Counted from the first letter of the stretch, positions 1 through 7,525 are shown. The stretch is DNA of 58,659 nucleotides from Azospirillum brasilense (GCA_003241645.1 QFOX01000005.1:1-58659), one strand, 5' to 3'. Numbers and translations: made by a program. Notes: generated by a model not told the origin, from the sequence alone.

Positions 1-515
1 CGGATCGTGGGGTCGTTCTCGACCGCATCCTTGCCGTAGATCTTCTCGTCGTATTGTTTGACGATCTCGTATTTATGGTCTTCGCGCCATTTGATCGGCA
101 GAACGGAAACCAGCGTGCCGCCGGTGAACAGCGACGAGATATTCATGTATTTGCGCACCGAATCTTCGATCGCGGCATGGTCTTTCGAGAAAGCGGCGGC
201 GACTGCCTTGGTGGTGCCCTGAATGGCACGCTCATAGGTGGGCGCAACAAGCTTGCTGTCGCGCAGCAGCCAGCTGGTGAACAGCGAGAACGCCCACACC
301 CCGCCATAGCCAAGGCCGAGATAGGTGTTCACATTGAATTTTTTCTCACCACGCGTACGGTTCTGGAAACCTTCGCGCACATAATTGTGCTTGCGCGGCT
401 CGTGGCCGTGCTGCGCTTCGGTGGATGGGTCTTCTTTGGTTTCAGCCACGCTGGCCGCCGGCGGCGAAGTGCCGCTGGTTTCAAACGCGTTCTGTTCTTT
501 GTCGAGTTCGGTCAC
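1..515 (-). CDS. Hypothetical single-span membrane protein (3' end cut by window)
   Basis: This minus-strand reading frame begins at a GTG codon and runs off the window edge, so the C-terminus is missing. About 171 residues are visible. The first ~45 are polar and low in complexity (Glu, Ala, Pro, Lys). One hydrophobic stretch follows near residues 58-80 (NTYLGLGYGGVWAFSLFTSW), then a soluble part with KWREDHKYE and KQYDEKIYGKDA. I recognise no family. The 226-nt gap to the divergently transcribed gene at 742 contains a TGTGAAG inverted repeat that could regulate either gene. The start is inferred from the reading frame only, with no strong Shine-Dalgarno sequence. Confidence 0.6.
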   Translation of the reverse strand, partial: MTELDKEQNAFETSGTSPPAASVAETKEDPSTEAQHGHEPRKHNYVREGFQNRTRGEKKFNVNTYLGLGYGGVWAFSLFTSWLLRDSKLVAPTYERAIQGTTKAVAAAFSKDHAAIEDSVRKYMNISSLFTGGTLVSVLPIKWREDHKYEIVKQYDEKIYGKDAVENDPTI

Positions 516-569
516 GAAAATAGCCTTTTATCTGAAGATTCAATCTAACACAGGGCATCGCGCTGTTAT

Positions 570-598
570 GTGAAGGTTTTGTGAAGACATGCTTCACA
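570..598. promoter_or_regulatory. TGTGAAG repeat, candidate operator
   Basis: TGTGAAG occurs at 570-576 and again at 580-586, ten bases apart. The second copy pairs with CTTCACA at 592-598 around a 5-nt spacer. The repeat lies in the divergent intergenic region between the gene starting at 515 (minus) and the gene starting at 742 (plus). Ten-base periodicity plus dyad symmetry is typical of dimeric regulator sites, but no regulator is identified. Confidence 0.3.
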
Positions 599-741
599 TT
601 TGTGGAATGCATTTATTGCGCGAATTTATTCTGTGGATAGTGGTTGGGGCTGGGGCATATTCATCAAACTGTCACATCCCTTGCGCCATGGATTTGGTAG
701 ATTCAGGATGAGAAAATTTCCATTCTGCGACGAGGTGCCCC

Positions 742-1569
742 GTGATTCCCCAGCCCCTAGAGAACCCGAACGATCAGATTCAGCAACTGGCGACGGAAGA
801 CCCCGCGCGTGAACTGGTGCGTTCGCCCGAATCGGCGGACAAGTCGGAAGCGGCCTCGCGCCCCGAAGTGCCCAAGCCGGAGGCGCTGGCCGCCGCCCAC
901 GAAGCTGTGCTGCCGCAACCGCTGCCCACGCCGAAGATCCCGCCGCAGCATGTGGAAAGCCCGGCTGCGCTGAACGATAACCTCGTGATCGACGAAGCGA
1001 CCTTGAAAGGCGCCGAGCAGAAACTGGCCGAATATATCGGCACGCGCATCAGCCCCGCGCTGACCGATGGGCTGGTGCTGACGCTACTGGAAGACCCGGC
1101 GCATGGCAAAGCGGGTATCAAGCTGTGCCTGCAGGGCGCAAAGGTAAGCACGAACAGTGCATTGCTGGGTGAGCAGGTGCTGGCCGCGCTGCAATCGCAC
1201 GAAGTGTTCGCGCCGCTGGCCGCGCACAAGGAAACCGTGCCGCATGTGGCCAAGCCCCACGAAGCCGATAAGCAGGACATGGTGCATGTGCATGTGGGCA
1301 ACCTGAGCACCGCGCAATATGCTGAATTGCTGCATAACCTTGCGGGCACGGAAAAAGTGAAGCCCACGCCCGCCACCGCCGCGGTGGAAGAGGCGGCAAG
1401 CCTTGTGCCGCCCGCGCCCGAGCAACTGCCGACGCCCGATGCGTTGGCGCAGACCGCGGCGAACGATGCCGCCATGGGGTTGGTGCATAACGTGCCGTCG
1501 ACCACGGTGCAGGCGCCGGTGGCGGCGCTCGAGCGAGTGGCCGATGCACCGCAACGCGCGGTCGGTTAA
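742..1569 (+). CDS. Hypothetical Ala/Pro/His-rich protein
   Basis: A 275-residue protein starting at GTG, preceded by GAGG about 7 nt upstream. Residues 1-75 and 205-275 are low in complexity, rich in Ala, Pro, Glu and Val, and probably disordered. A more ordered core at about residues 80-200 contains EQKLAEYIGTRISPALTDGL and a His-rich part (HVAKPHEADKQDMVHVHVG). There is no signal peptide or membrane segment. The metalloprotease gene begins only 35 nt after the stop, so the two are probably cotranscribed and this protein may be its partner or substrate; that is inference. No family is recognised. Confidence 0.65.
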   Translation: MIPQPLENPNDQIQQLATEDPARELVRSPESADKSEAASRPEVPKPEALAAAHEAVLPQPLPTPKIPPQHVESPAALNDNLVIDEATLKGAEQKLAEYIGTRISPALTDGLVLTLLEDPAHGKAGIKLCLQGAKVSTNSALLGEQVLAALQSHEVFAPLAAHKETVPHVAKPHEADKQDMVHVHVGNLSTAQYAELLHNLAGTEKVKPTPATAAVEEAASLVPPAPEQLPTPDALAQTAANDAAMGLVHNVPSTTVQAPVAALERVADAPQRAVG

Positions 1570-1604
1570 CCACGGTGGCGCTCATCCCCGGCAGTGAGGA
1601 CCTG

Positions 1605-2612
1605 ATGCTGCGTGTGAACCACACGCTCGGCAGTGCCACGCGGCTGGTGCATGGGCTGTTCCATGCCCCTGTTCCCTCGCCCGAGGCGGTGCTGCTGAAC
1701 AGCCACCTGCGCGACGCGCGGTTGGCCCCCAAAGTGCCCATGAGCCATGAGCAGATCGATGTGGGCACGCTGGCGCAGCTTTCCGGTATTGGCCTGAAGC
1801 GCGGCAAGCTGGTGACCGACGCGTCGCACCCGGAATTGATGGCGGCGTGGAAGGGTATGGCACAGCGCGCAGGCCTCGCCCATGCACCGCAGCTGATCAT
1901 AGCCGAAAGTGACACGATCAACGCGCTCACCATCAGCAAAGACGAAGTGGCGGTGACCACCGGGTTGCTCAAGCGGCTGGACCTGCGCCAGACCGTGGCC
2001 GTGCTTGGCCATGAGCTGGGCCATGTGGAAAGCGACCATGTAAGCTCACGCGTGGTGGCCACGGCCGCCTTGGCGGGGGCAGGCATTGCTGCCGGTAACG
2101 AATTCGGTCGCCATGGCGGCATCAGCACCGTCAGCGGTAAGCTGGCGCAGCGCTTCCCTAAGGCCACACCGGTGCTGAAATGGTTCGGGCTCAATCCCAA
2201 CCACCAGTCATCGTCGGCGCTTGGCTACACGGCCTATATCGGCGCGGGCGCGCTGGTGGGCAGCGTGCTTGCCAACCACCTCACCGTGCGCCCCACCGAG
2301 CTGGATGCCGACCGCAAAGGCGCGCATATCTGCGCCGATCCGCAAGGGCTGGCTTCGGCGCTGGAAGTGCTGCAGCAGCTATCCACCAAAAAAACATTCA
2401 TGGGCACGCTGAAGCACCTGCAATCGGGCTACCCCAGCATTCAAACCCGCATCGACGCACTGAACCGCCTGGGCTCGACTGAGGCGCCCGTGCTGGCGCA
2501 GGTGCTGGCCCCGCAACCCACCCATGCCGCCGAGCGCCCGCAGGCGCAGGTGCAGCATGTGGCGCTGGCCGAACGTGTCGGCACGCCCGTGCAGGGGCAG
2601 GCACTTGCCTAA
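1605..2612 (+). CDS. M48-family zinc metalloprotease, putative
   Basis: The protein carries the zinc-protease motif HELGH followed by VESDH, and about 96 residues later TELDADRKGA, the ExxxD third-ligand motif of M48 peptidases. The LGHELGHVESDH context is typical of the Ste24/HtpX/BepA group. Hydrophobic Ala/Gly-rich stretches between the motifs (AALAGAGIAAG; YIGAGALVGSVLANHL) could associate with the membrane, but there is no signal peptide. The ATG at 1605 is preceded by GAGGA. An in-frame GTG at 1575 would add ten residues. The C-terminal ~40 residues are low in complexity. The substrate is unknown. A second M48 gene with a secretory signal lies at 30809-32164. Confidence 0.8.
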   Translation: MLRVNHTLGSATRLVHGLFHAPVPSPEAVLLNSHLRDARLAPKVPMSHEQIDVGTLAQLSGIGLKRGKLVTDASHPELMAAWKGMAQRAGLAHAPQLIIAESDTINALTISKDEVAVTTGLLKRLDLRQTVAVLGHELGHVESDHVSSRVVATAALAGAGIAAGNEFGRHGGISTVSGKLAQRFPKATPVLKWFGLNPNHQSSSALGYTAYIGAGALVGSVLANHLTVRPTELDADRKGAHICADPQGLASALEVLQQLSTKKTFMGTLKHLQSGYPSIQTRIDALNRLGSTEAPVLAQVLAPQPTHAAERPQAQVQHVALAERVGTPVQGQALA

Positions 2613-2633
2613 GCGCCCATCCTGCGCTATAGC
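2605..2633 (+). promoter_or_regulatory. Sigma70-type promoter of trhO
   Basis: TTGCCT (2605-2610), a 17-nt spacer and TATAGC (2628-2633) fit a housekeeping promoter. The -10 box ends 7 nt before the trhO ATG at 2641, so the predicted transcript starts at or next to the start codon and no Shine-Dalgarno sequence is present. TATAGC is part of the palindrome GCGCTATAGCGC. Confidence 0.55.
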
Positions 2634-2640
2634 GCCGCGC

Positions 2641-3384
2641 ATGGAAACGCCCATCACCGTCACCACCTTTTACCGCTTCGCGCCCATCGATAACCCGGCG
2701 GCGCATAAGCCTGCGCTGCACGCGCGCATGGTGGAACTGGGCATTCGCGGCACGCTGACGCTGGCCACCGAAGGCGTGAACGCCACCATTTCCGGCGAAG
2801 CGGATGCGCTTAACGAGTTCATTGATGGCATGAAGCAGCAGCTCGGCATGGCGCATTTGCCCATGGCGCGCGACAGCTACACCGGCGAGCAGCCGTTCAA
2901 ACGCTCCAAGGTGAAGGTAAAGCGCGAGCTGATCTCACTTGGTGAGCGGGCCGACCCCAGCGTGTGCGTTGGCGCGTATGTGGAGCCGCAGGCATGGAAC
3001 GCGCTTATCTCCCGCGCGGATGTGCTGACCATCGACACGCGTAACGATTACGAGTTTGAACTTGGGCATTTCGAAGGTGCCATCAACCCCGGCACGCGCA
3101 TTTTCAAGCAGATGGTGGCGTTCACCCGCACGCATCTGGATGCGTCGTCGGGCAAGTCCATTGCCATGTATTGCACCGGTGGCATTCGCTGCGAAAAATA
3201 CTCGGCCTATCTCGTGTCGCTTGGCTTCGAACATGTCTACCACCTGAAAGGTGGTATCCTCGCCTATCTGGAGCAGGTCCCGCCCGAAGAGAGCCTGTGG
3301 CGCGGCAGTTGCTTCGTGTTCGATGAGCGCGTGGCCCTCGGCCACGGCCTAACCGCGCCGAATGCTGGGGTGGCTGCTTCCTAG
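2641..3384 (+). CDS. trhO: tRNA uridine(34) hydroxylase TrhO (rhodanese-like)
   Basis: A 247-residue member of the YceA/TrhO family, which hydroxylates U34 of certain tRNAs to give 5-hydroxyuridine. The N-terminal part (TTFYRFAPI, GTLTLATEGVNATISG) is the family-specific acylphosphatase-like domain. The C-terminal half is a rhodanese domain: DTRNDYEFELGHFEGA, then the active-site loop MYCTGGIRCEKYSAYL with the catalytic cysteine. The ATG at 2641 matches the family N-terminus and follows a promoter directly; longer upstream frames overlap the previous gene. Its last 36 nt overlap the convergent gene at 3349-3804. Length is slightly below the E. coli protein, which has an extra C-terminal part. 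Confidence 0.93.
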   Translation: METPITVTTFYRFAPIDNPAAHKPALHARMVELGIRGTLTLATEGVNATISGEADALNEFIDGMKQQLGMAHLPMARDSYTGEQPFKRSKVKVKRELISLGERADPSVCVGAYVEPQAWNALISRADVLTIDTRNDYEFELGHFEGAINPGTRIFKQMVAFTRTHLDASSGKSIAMYCTGGIRCEKYSAYLVSLGFEHVYHLKGGILAYLEQVPPEESLWRGSCFVFDERVALGHGLTAPNAGVAAS

Positions 3385-3804
3385 GATACTGGGGTGGCTC
3401 CACAGATCGATGCTGCCGCGGCCGGCGGCCGGTGCCGCTTTCGCTTCTTCCACCGCACCCATGCTCAGGCGCCCGGCATTACCAAAATGTTCCTTTAGCA
3501 CCATGTCGCAGCCTTCCAGCAGGGTGGTGAGGGCGTGCGCCCGCGCACTGCGTGCTGGTGTTTCGCGCATCAGCTCCTGAAAATGCGCGCGCAGTTGCTG
3601 CATGTCCGAAGTGCTGAACGGCTCTGCGCACCCATCCGTTTCCTTCGGCAGGCGCTGGCGCACGCTGGCAAAGCCGCGATCCAGCCACAGTGAAAGGTCA
3701 TCCACGCTGCGAATGGTGCCGAAGCTGACGCGCTGGATGCTGGCGCGCAGCTTTTCCTCCAGCATTTCACGCACCACTGCGCGTTCGTAATGGATCTCGC
3801 TCAT
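3349..3804 (-). CDS. Hypothetical protein
   Basis: A 151-residue soluble protein with no signal peptide. The N-terminal two thirds look helical (ERAVVREMLEEKLRASIQRV; DMQQLRAHFQELM). The C-terminal ~35 residues are low in complexity and include a doubled HPSI motif (WSHPSILGSSHPSI). That tail is encoded where the gene overlaps the convergent trhO by 36 nt, so it may be a read-through extension. The gene starts 3 nt after the stop of the five-repeat protein gene (3808-6411) and is almost certainly cotranscribed with it. No family is recognised. Confidence 0.6.
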   Translation of the reverse strand: MSEIHYERAVVREMLEEKLRASIQRVSFGTIRSVDDLSLWLDRGFASVRQRLPKETDGCAEPFSTSDMQQLRAHFQELMRETPARSARAHALTTLLEGCDMVLKEHFGNAGRLSMGAVEEAKAAPAAGRGSIDLWSHPSILGSSHPSIRRG

Positions 3805-3807
3805 GGT

Positions 3808-6411
3808 CTAGGCCCCGCGCTGGGTGGTGGGTGCGCTGCGCTCCTGCACGCGTTGCGCATGGCTGCGCGCGGGCATGTTCACGGGGCGCAAATGGCCCAG
3901 CTTGCTGTGCGCGTCTTCCAGCGCATTGGCCACCGCGCGGTAGGCTTCGCGGGTTTCGCCGGGCAGGTTGCCGTTCTTCTCAAGCGCACGGCATTGGTCG
4001 GCCACGAGCTTCACGTTGCCGGGGGTCACCACGCTGCTGGTCTTGTAGTTCGCGAAGGCGCGATTGGTCTCCAGCCGCAGGCGGTCCACCACATCACCCG
4101 GTACATGGCCTTTTAGGCCACCCAGCGCCAGTTCCACCACCGCGGAGATCTCGAACTTCGCATCTGCCTGCGCGGGTTTTGCCGCCATGGCCGCGCTGCT
4201 GGATTTTGCCGCGATCGGCTTCGCAAGGCGAAGCGATGGCTCGTGTATCTCCTTCGCGGGCAGGGCGAAGCTAGGGCGTTTGCTCGCCGCATCGCTCGAT
4301 GGCGTATGCACGATGCGCGCATGCGGGTGCAGCGTGCGGTGCCACGCATCGAAGCGTGGGGCCAGCACGGTATCGAAGCTTTTCGGCTCCATGTACCAGG
4401 TGGGTTTGCCGCGCCCGCCATGGAACATCTGCACGGGTCCTTCATGCTCCTCAAAACGCACGATGCCTTGGTCGTTCGGCGTCTGGCGTTCGGCGCGCTG
4501 TGCCAGCGGGCGCCACACATGCGCAACTTCCGCATGCGCCGCGCCAAGTTTGTGGATCGCTCCGCTAAGGTGCAGCCAGCCTTTCGGCGCGTCCGGCCGT
4601 GCGGGCGCAGGGGAAGGGGCGTGGCCATGCGCGCTGCGGCGTTGGCTGCGCTCTTGGTCGATCGTTGCTTTCAGCGGCCCGGCCACATCGTCGGGGTGCA
4701 TGTGCCAATGCGCTTTGCGCGCGCCGCCCAGCAGCATGCGCACGCTGTGCTCGCCCAGTGGCACGGCACGTACATGCTCGGCATCCGGCGCAATGTCGGT
4801 GGCGCGTTCGCACAGATCGTTCCAGTGCGTGCGCAGGCGGTCGGGCGAGGTGCGCGCCAGCTTGGTCGCGCCGATCATGCCCAGCCAGCCTTCCGGAACT
4901 GGTACGGTCGAGCGTTTGGACGATGCGGTTTTTTCACCGTTGCGGGCGCGTTTGCGCTGGCCTTCCAGCAGTTCGGCGAACACGCCGGTCACGGCCTCGG
5001 GCTCCATGTACCATACGCGGCGCTTTTCACCCGCCAGCACCATGCGCACGGGCGTGTCGTTCAGTTGAATGCTCACCTGACCATCCGCATCGCGCGGGGC
5101 GGCTTCCGCCAGTGCGGTCACCTCGCTCCACAGCGTGCGCACGCGCGGTGGCGCGGCTTGCAAGGCACGGGCCGCGCCCGCCAAAGGCAGCCAGCCTTCC
5201 GGGGCGCTGCGGTCGCGCGGTTTGGGGCTGGCGGCGCGGGGTGCACGTTCGCGCCGCGCCTGTTGCTTGGCCTGCTGGACCGTGTCGTGCAGCGGGCCTG
5301 CCACATCGTCGGGGTGCATGTACCAACTCGGTTTATGTAGTCCGCCCAGCAGCATGCGCACCGTGGTATCCCCATGGGCCACGCTGCGCACATGGTCGCT
5401 GCCTGCATCAGTTTCGGCGGCTTTGTCGCACAGCGGCAGCCACGCCGCGCGCACCAGCGCAGGCGAGGTCTGCAGCGCTTTGGCGCTGCCAAGCATGCCC
5501 AGCCAGCCTTCCGGCGGCTGCGGGTTTTTCGGCGTATGCACGCGCGGTGCTTTCTCCGGCCGCGGCGCGTACGATGCTGTGCGTGCCGCTTTCGCTGCGT
5601 CCTTACTTTCCTGCAGCAGGTTCGCCACGCCGTGGGTGATCGAATCCGGCGACACGTACCAGAATTTGCGGCGCTCACCCGCCAGCATGCAGGTGATCTC
5701 CTGCCCATCCAGCGTGATGTGGCGCTGGTGGTTGCTATCCGGCTGGGCCTGCTGCGCGGCCTGCACAATGCGTTCCCACACCGGGCGCAACGTGTTGGGC
5801 GAGGTATGCAGCGGTTTCGTCGCGTCGATCATGCCCAGCCAACCCGCGGGCGCATGCGTGGCGCCGTGCATTTTCTTCACCGGGCGCATACGGCTCACCG
5901 CACGTTCCGGCCGTGGCTCGGCGGCTGCGGCGCGCACCGGTGCGGGTGCGGGTGCGGGGGTATTGTTACGCACGAGGGTGACCGGGGCCTTCACCGTTTT
6001 GGCGGGCGTGGCCGGGCGCTGCGTCAGCTCACGCGGGAAGCTGGGGCGCGCTGGCTCCAGTTTGCGCACCGGCGCAGCGGGCTCGGCCGCCTGCGGGTTG
6101 GCCACGATGTCCTGCACCGCGGCGGCGAATGCCTGCGCCACCGACTGGGCGCATGCTTTGGCGTCGTCACTGAAATGGTAATGCTTGTTCAGCGTGCGTT
6201 CGGTGGTTTCCTGGATATGCTGCATCACCAGCTTGATGTCGCCGCCGCTCAGGCGTTCTTTGTGCTTTACCGGGGCGAAATGGTGCAGCACCATTGCCGC
6301 GAGGTCGGATTGTTTGACACCCTGCACCGGCTGCAATTTGCCGATGATCAGTTGCGCGAAGCCCGGCTGCGAATAGGTGGGGCGGGGCATGGAAGGGGCG
6401 GTGCTGGGCAT
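3808..6411 (-). CDS. Large protein with five tandem HTH-like repeats, function unknown
   Basis: An 867-residue soluble protein starting at ATG with GAGGA 4 nt upstream. Residues 13-105 form an N-terminal domain (FAQLIIGKLQPVQGVKQSDL). Residues 110-185 are an Ala/Pro/Arg linker. Five repeats of ~75 residues follow at about 190-264, 302-375, 406-480, 508-580 and 611-685, separated by basic, proline-rich linkers of ~28 residues. Each begins GWL.(M/L).(G/D)A.K, continues with (T)SP..(L/V)R..W and ends with a strand pair and WYM(H/E)P..V. Residues 750-840 form a separate helical C-terminal domain. The arrangement (helix-turn-helix, then a Gly-Arg/Lys-Trp wing, then P.DV) resembles the excisionase/HTH_17 fold, so nucleic-acid binding is a reasonable guess. 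No export signal. No named family is recognised. Confidence 0.8.
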   Translation of the reverse strand: MPSTAPSMPRPTYSQPGFAQLIIGKLQPVQGVKQSDLAAMVLHHFAPVKHKERLSGGDIKLVMQHIQETTERTLNKHYHFSDDAKACAQSVAQAFAAAVQDIVANPQAAEPAAPVRKLEPARPSFPRELTQRPATPAKTVKAPVTLVRNNTPAPAPAPVRAAAAEPRPERAVSRMRPVKKMHGATHAPAGWLGMIDATKPLHTSPNTLRPVWERIVQAAQQAQPDSNHQRHITLDGQEITCMLAGERRKFWYVSPDSITHGVANLLQESKDAAKAARTASYAPRPEKAPRVHTPKNPQPPEGWLGMLGSAKALQTSPALVRAAWLPLCDKAAETDAGSDHVRSVAHGDTTVRMLLGGLHKPSWYMHPDDVAGPLHDTVQQAKQQARRERAPRAASPKPRDRSAPEGWLPLAGAARALQAAPPRVRTLWSEVTALAEAAPRDADGQVSIQLNDTPVRMVLAGEKRRVWYMEPEAVTGVFAELLEGQRKRARNGEKTASSKRSTVPVPEGWLGMIGATKLARTSPDRLRTHWNDLCERATDIAPDAEHVRAVPLGEHSVRMLLGGARKAHWHMHPDDVAGPLKATIDQERSQRRSAHGHAPSPAPARPDAPKGWLHLSGAIHKLGAAHAEVAHVWRPLAQRAERQTPNDQGIVRFEEHEGPVQMFHGGRGKPTWYMEPKSFDTVLAPRFDAWHRTLHPHARIVHTPSSDAASKRPSFALPAKEIHEPSLRLAKPIAAKSSSAAMAAKPAQADAKFEISAVVELALGGLKGHVPGDVVDRLRLETNRAFANYKTSSVVTPGNVKLVADQCRALEKNGNLPGETREAYRAVANALEDAHSKLGHLRPVNMPARSHAQRVQERSAPTTQRGA
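4357..5844 (-). repeat. Five tandem protein-level repeats within the gene
   Basis: The five ~75-residue units described for the host gene occupy this interval with a spacing of 102-112 codons. They are conserved at the protein level (GWL, TSP, WYM, P.DV) but diverged at the DNA level, which indicates old duplications under selection rather than a recent expansion. Repeats 2 and 4 are closest to each other: both contain MHPDDVAGPL and VRMLLGG. Confidence 0.8.
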
Positions 6412-6547
6412 ACGGTCCTCGGCGTGGTGAGGCCGTAAGCACTAGAGCGTCAATGTGACAGCTTCATGACAAGATATGAATTTTTCTTAATATCGCGTAA
6501 GCCTGTGCGCGGCGAACGCGCGCGGCCTGCAACCATGGTGATGGCCG

Positions 6548-6576
6548 TTGACAGCGGTGGATTTTCGTCGATTCTA
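6548..6576 (+). promoter_or_regulatory. Candidate yacG promoter
   Basis: TTGACA (6548-6553) is followed by 17 nt and ATTCTA (6571-6576), 31 nt before the yacG start codon. The -35 box is perfect and the -10 box is weak. Confidence 0.4.
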
Positions 6577-6607
6577 GGAAGCCATTCCTGAAGAAAGCGT
6601 TCCATCC

Positions 6608-6799
6608 ATGGCCCAATGCCCTGTCTGCTCCAAGCCTGTGCCTGCCAATAGCGGCCCGTTCTGCGGCGAACGCTGCCGCACGGTGGATCTGAACCGCTGG
6701 TTCACCGGGTCCTATGCCGTGCCCACCGTGGAACTCGACGATGTGGATGATGAAGCCCTCAGCGCCGCAGAAAACCTTCGTAATCCAGATGATTTCTAA
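6608..6799 (+). CDS. yacG: DNA gyrase inhibitor / zinc-binding protein YacG
   Basis: A 63-residue protein with the YacG zinc signature: CPVC near residues 4-7 and FCGERC near 18-23 provide four cysteines, followed by the conserved VDLNRWFTGSYAVP. YacG proteins bind a single zinc ion, and the E. coli protein binds GyrB and inhibits gyrase. The C-terminal tail is acidic (ELDDVDDEALSAAE), as in relatives. The gene stands alone between the minus-strand repeat-protein operon and tRNA-Phe. Confidence 0.92.
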   Translation: MAQCPVCSKPVPANSGPFCGERCRTVDLNRWFTGSYAVPTVELDDVDDEALSAAENLRNPDDF

Positions 6800-6803
6800 G
6801 TGC

Positions 6804-6832
6804 TTGCCAAGCCGATAGGCTTTCGCTATAGC
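6804..6832 (+). promoter_or_regulatory. tRNA-Phe promoter
   Basis: TTGCCA (6804-6809), 17 nt, TATAGC (6827-6832). It sits immediately after the yacG stop and 32 nt before the tRNA-Phe 5' end. Same -35 core and -10 box as the trhO promoter. Confidence 0.55.
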
Positions 6833-6864
6833 ACTGCTTCTTCGATTTCGCGGCATGCCGCCGT

Positions 6865-6940
6865 GGCCAGGTAGCTCAGTTGGTAGAGCAGTAGACTGAA
6901 GATCTTCGTGTCGGGGGTTCGATTCCCTCTCTGGCCACCA
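6865..6940 (+). tRNA. tRNA-Phe (GAA), CCA encoded
   Basis: A 76-nt cloverleaf. The acceptor strand GGCCAGG pairs with the TCTGGCC before discriminator A (6937), and CCA is encoded at 6938-6940. The D-arm contains AGCTCAGTTGGTAGAGC, the anticodon GAA is at 6898-6900, and the T-loop is GGTTCGATTCC. The tRNA 3' end is duplicated 133 bp downstream. Confidence 0.97.
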
Positions 6941-7089
6941 TTTCTTCCAGATAAAGATGAGCGCAACAGCGCCTTTAGCTGGAAGAAATGATTGTATTTG
7001 GGAATCGAACGACGTTCCATACGAGGCCAACAGGCCGACGTTAGGCGTAAGCCAATTCCCTCTCTGGCCACCATTTCTTTTCGATAAAG
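6922..7089 (+). repeat. Duplicated tRNA-Phe 3' end bounding a structured insert
   Basis: A 25-nt sequence covering the tRNA-Phe T-arm end, acceptor strand, CCA and five following bases (6922-6946) recurs exactly at 7055-7079, and GATAAAG follows both copies (6950-6956; 7083-7089). The DNA between them holds a hairpin of TTCTTCCAG (6942-6950) with CTGGAAGAA, an inverted copy of the T-loop (GGGAATCGAAC, 7000-7010), and two mini-hairpins (GGCC-AACA-GGCC and GGC-GTAA-GCC). It has the form of a small tRNA-targeting repeat or a scar of site-specific insertion. No integrase is nearby. Confidence 0.75.
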
Positions 7090-7096
7090 TTACGCC

Positions 7097-7525
7097 ATGC
7101 TGCACCTGATCAAACTTTCCGTGGGGCCTGAATCATTGGCCGACCTGCAAGGGTGGCAGGCCCAGCGGCTGGCCGAACGCCGCCAGCGTGGTTTGCCGGC
7201 CGAGATCCACCACGTCACCCGGCAGATGCCCAAGCGCACCGCCGAACTGCTGGATGGTGGCTCCATCTATTGGGTCATCAAGGGCTGGCTATGCGCCCGC
7301 CAGACGCTGCTAGACCTGCGCGCCGTGACGATCGATGGCGTGCCGCATTGCGCGCTGGTGCTGGCGCCAGAGCTGGTGCGTGTCGCCCCGCGTCGCCACC
7401 GTCCGTTCCAGGGCTGGCGCTACCTGCAGGCCGGCGATGCACCGCGTGACCTGCCGCCGGGCGCCGAGCCGGGCGAGGGCGACGAAGCCATCGCGCGCGA
7501 ACTTTCGGCGCTGGGGCTGCTCTAG
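7097..7525 (+). CDS. DUF1489 family protein
   Basis: A 142-residue soluble protein of the DUF1489 family, which is widespread in Alphaproteobacteria and functionally uncharacterised. Recognisable parts are the N-terminal MLHLIKLSVG, the central TRQMPKRTAELLDGGSIYWV and IKGWLCARQ, and the end VRVAPRRHRPFQGWRYL followed by PRDL. The family length is about 140 residues, so the gene is complete. It starts 17 nt after the tRNA-Phe repeat and is transcribed in the same direction. No membrane or export signal. Confidence 0.85.
   Translation: MLHLIKLSVGPESLADLQGWQAQRLAERRQRGLPAEIHHVTRQMPKRTAELLDGGSIYWVIKGWLCARQTLLDLRAVTIDGVPHCALVLAPELVRVAPRRHRPFQGWRYLQAGDAPRDLPPGAEPGEGDEAIARELSALGLL

Noticed and set aside
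4357..5844. CRISPR-like or satellite repeat array
   Set aside because: The repeats are at the protein level with a ~310-nt period, diverged DNA and an intact frame; there are no short identical repeats with spacers.
6464..7105. Minus-strand open frame of 213 codons over yacG and tRNA-Phe
   Set aside because: It contains the translated tRNA sequence (ERESNPRHEDLQ type), a well-known false protein.
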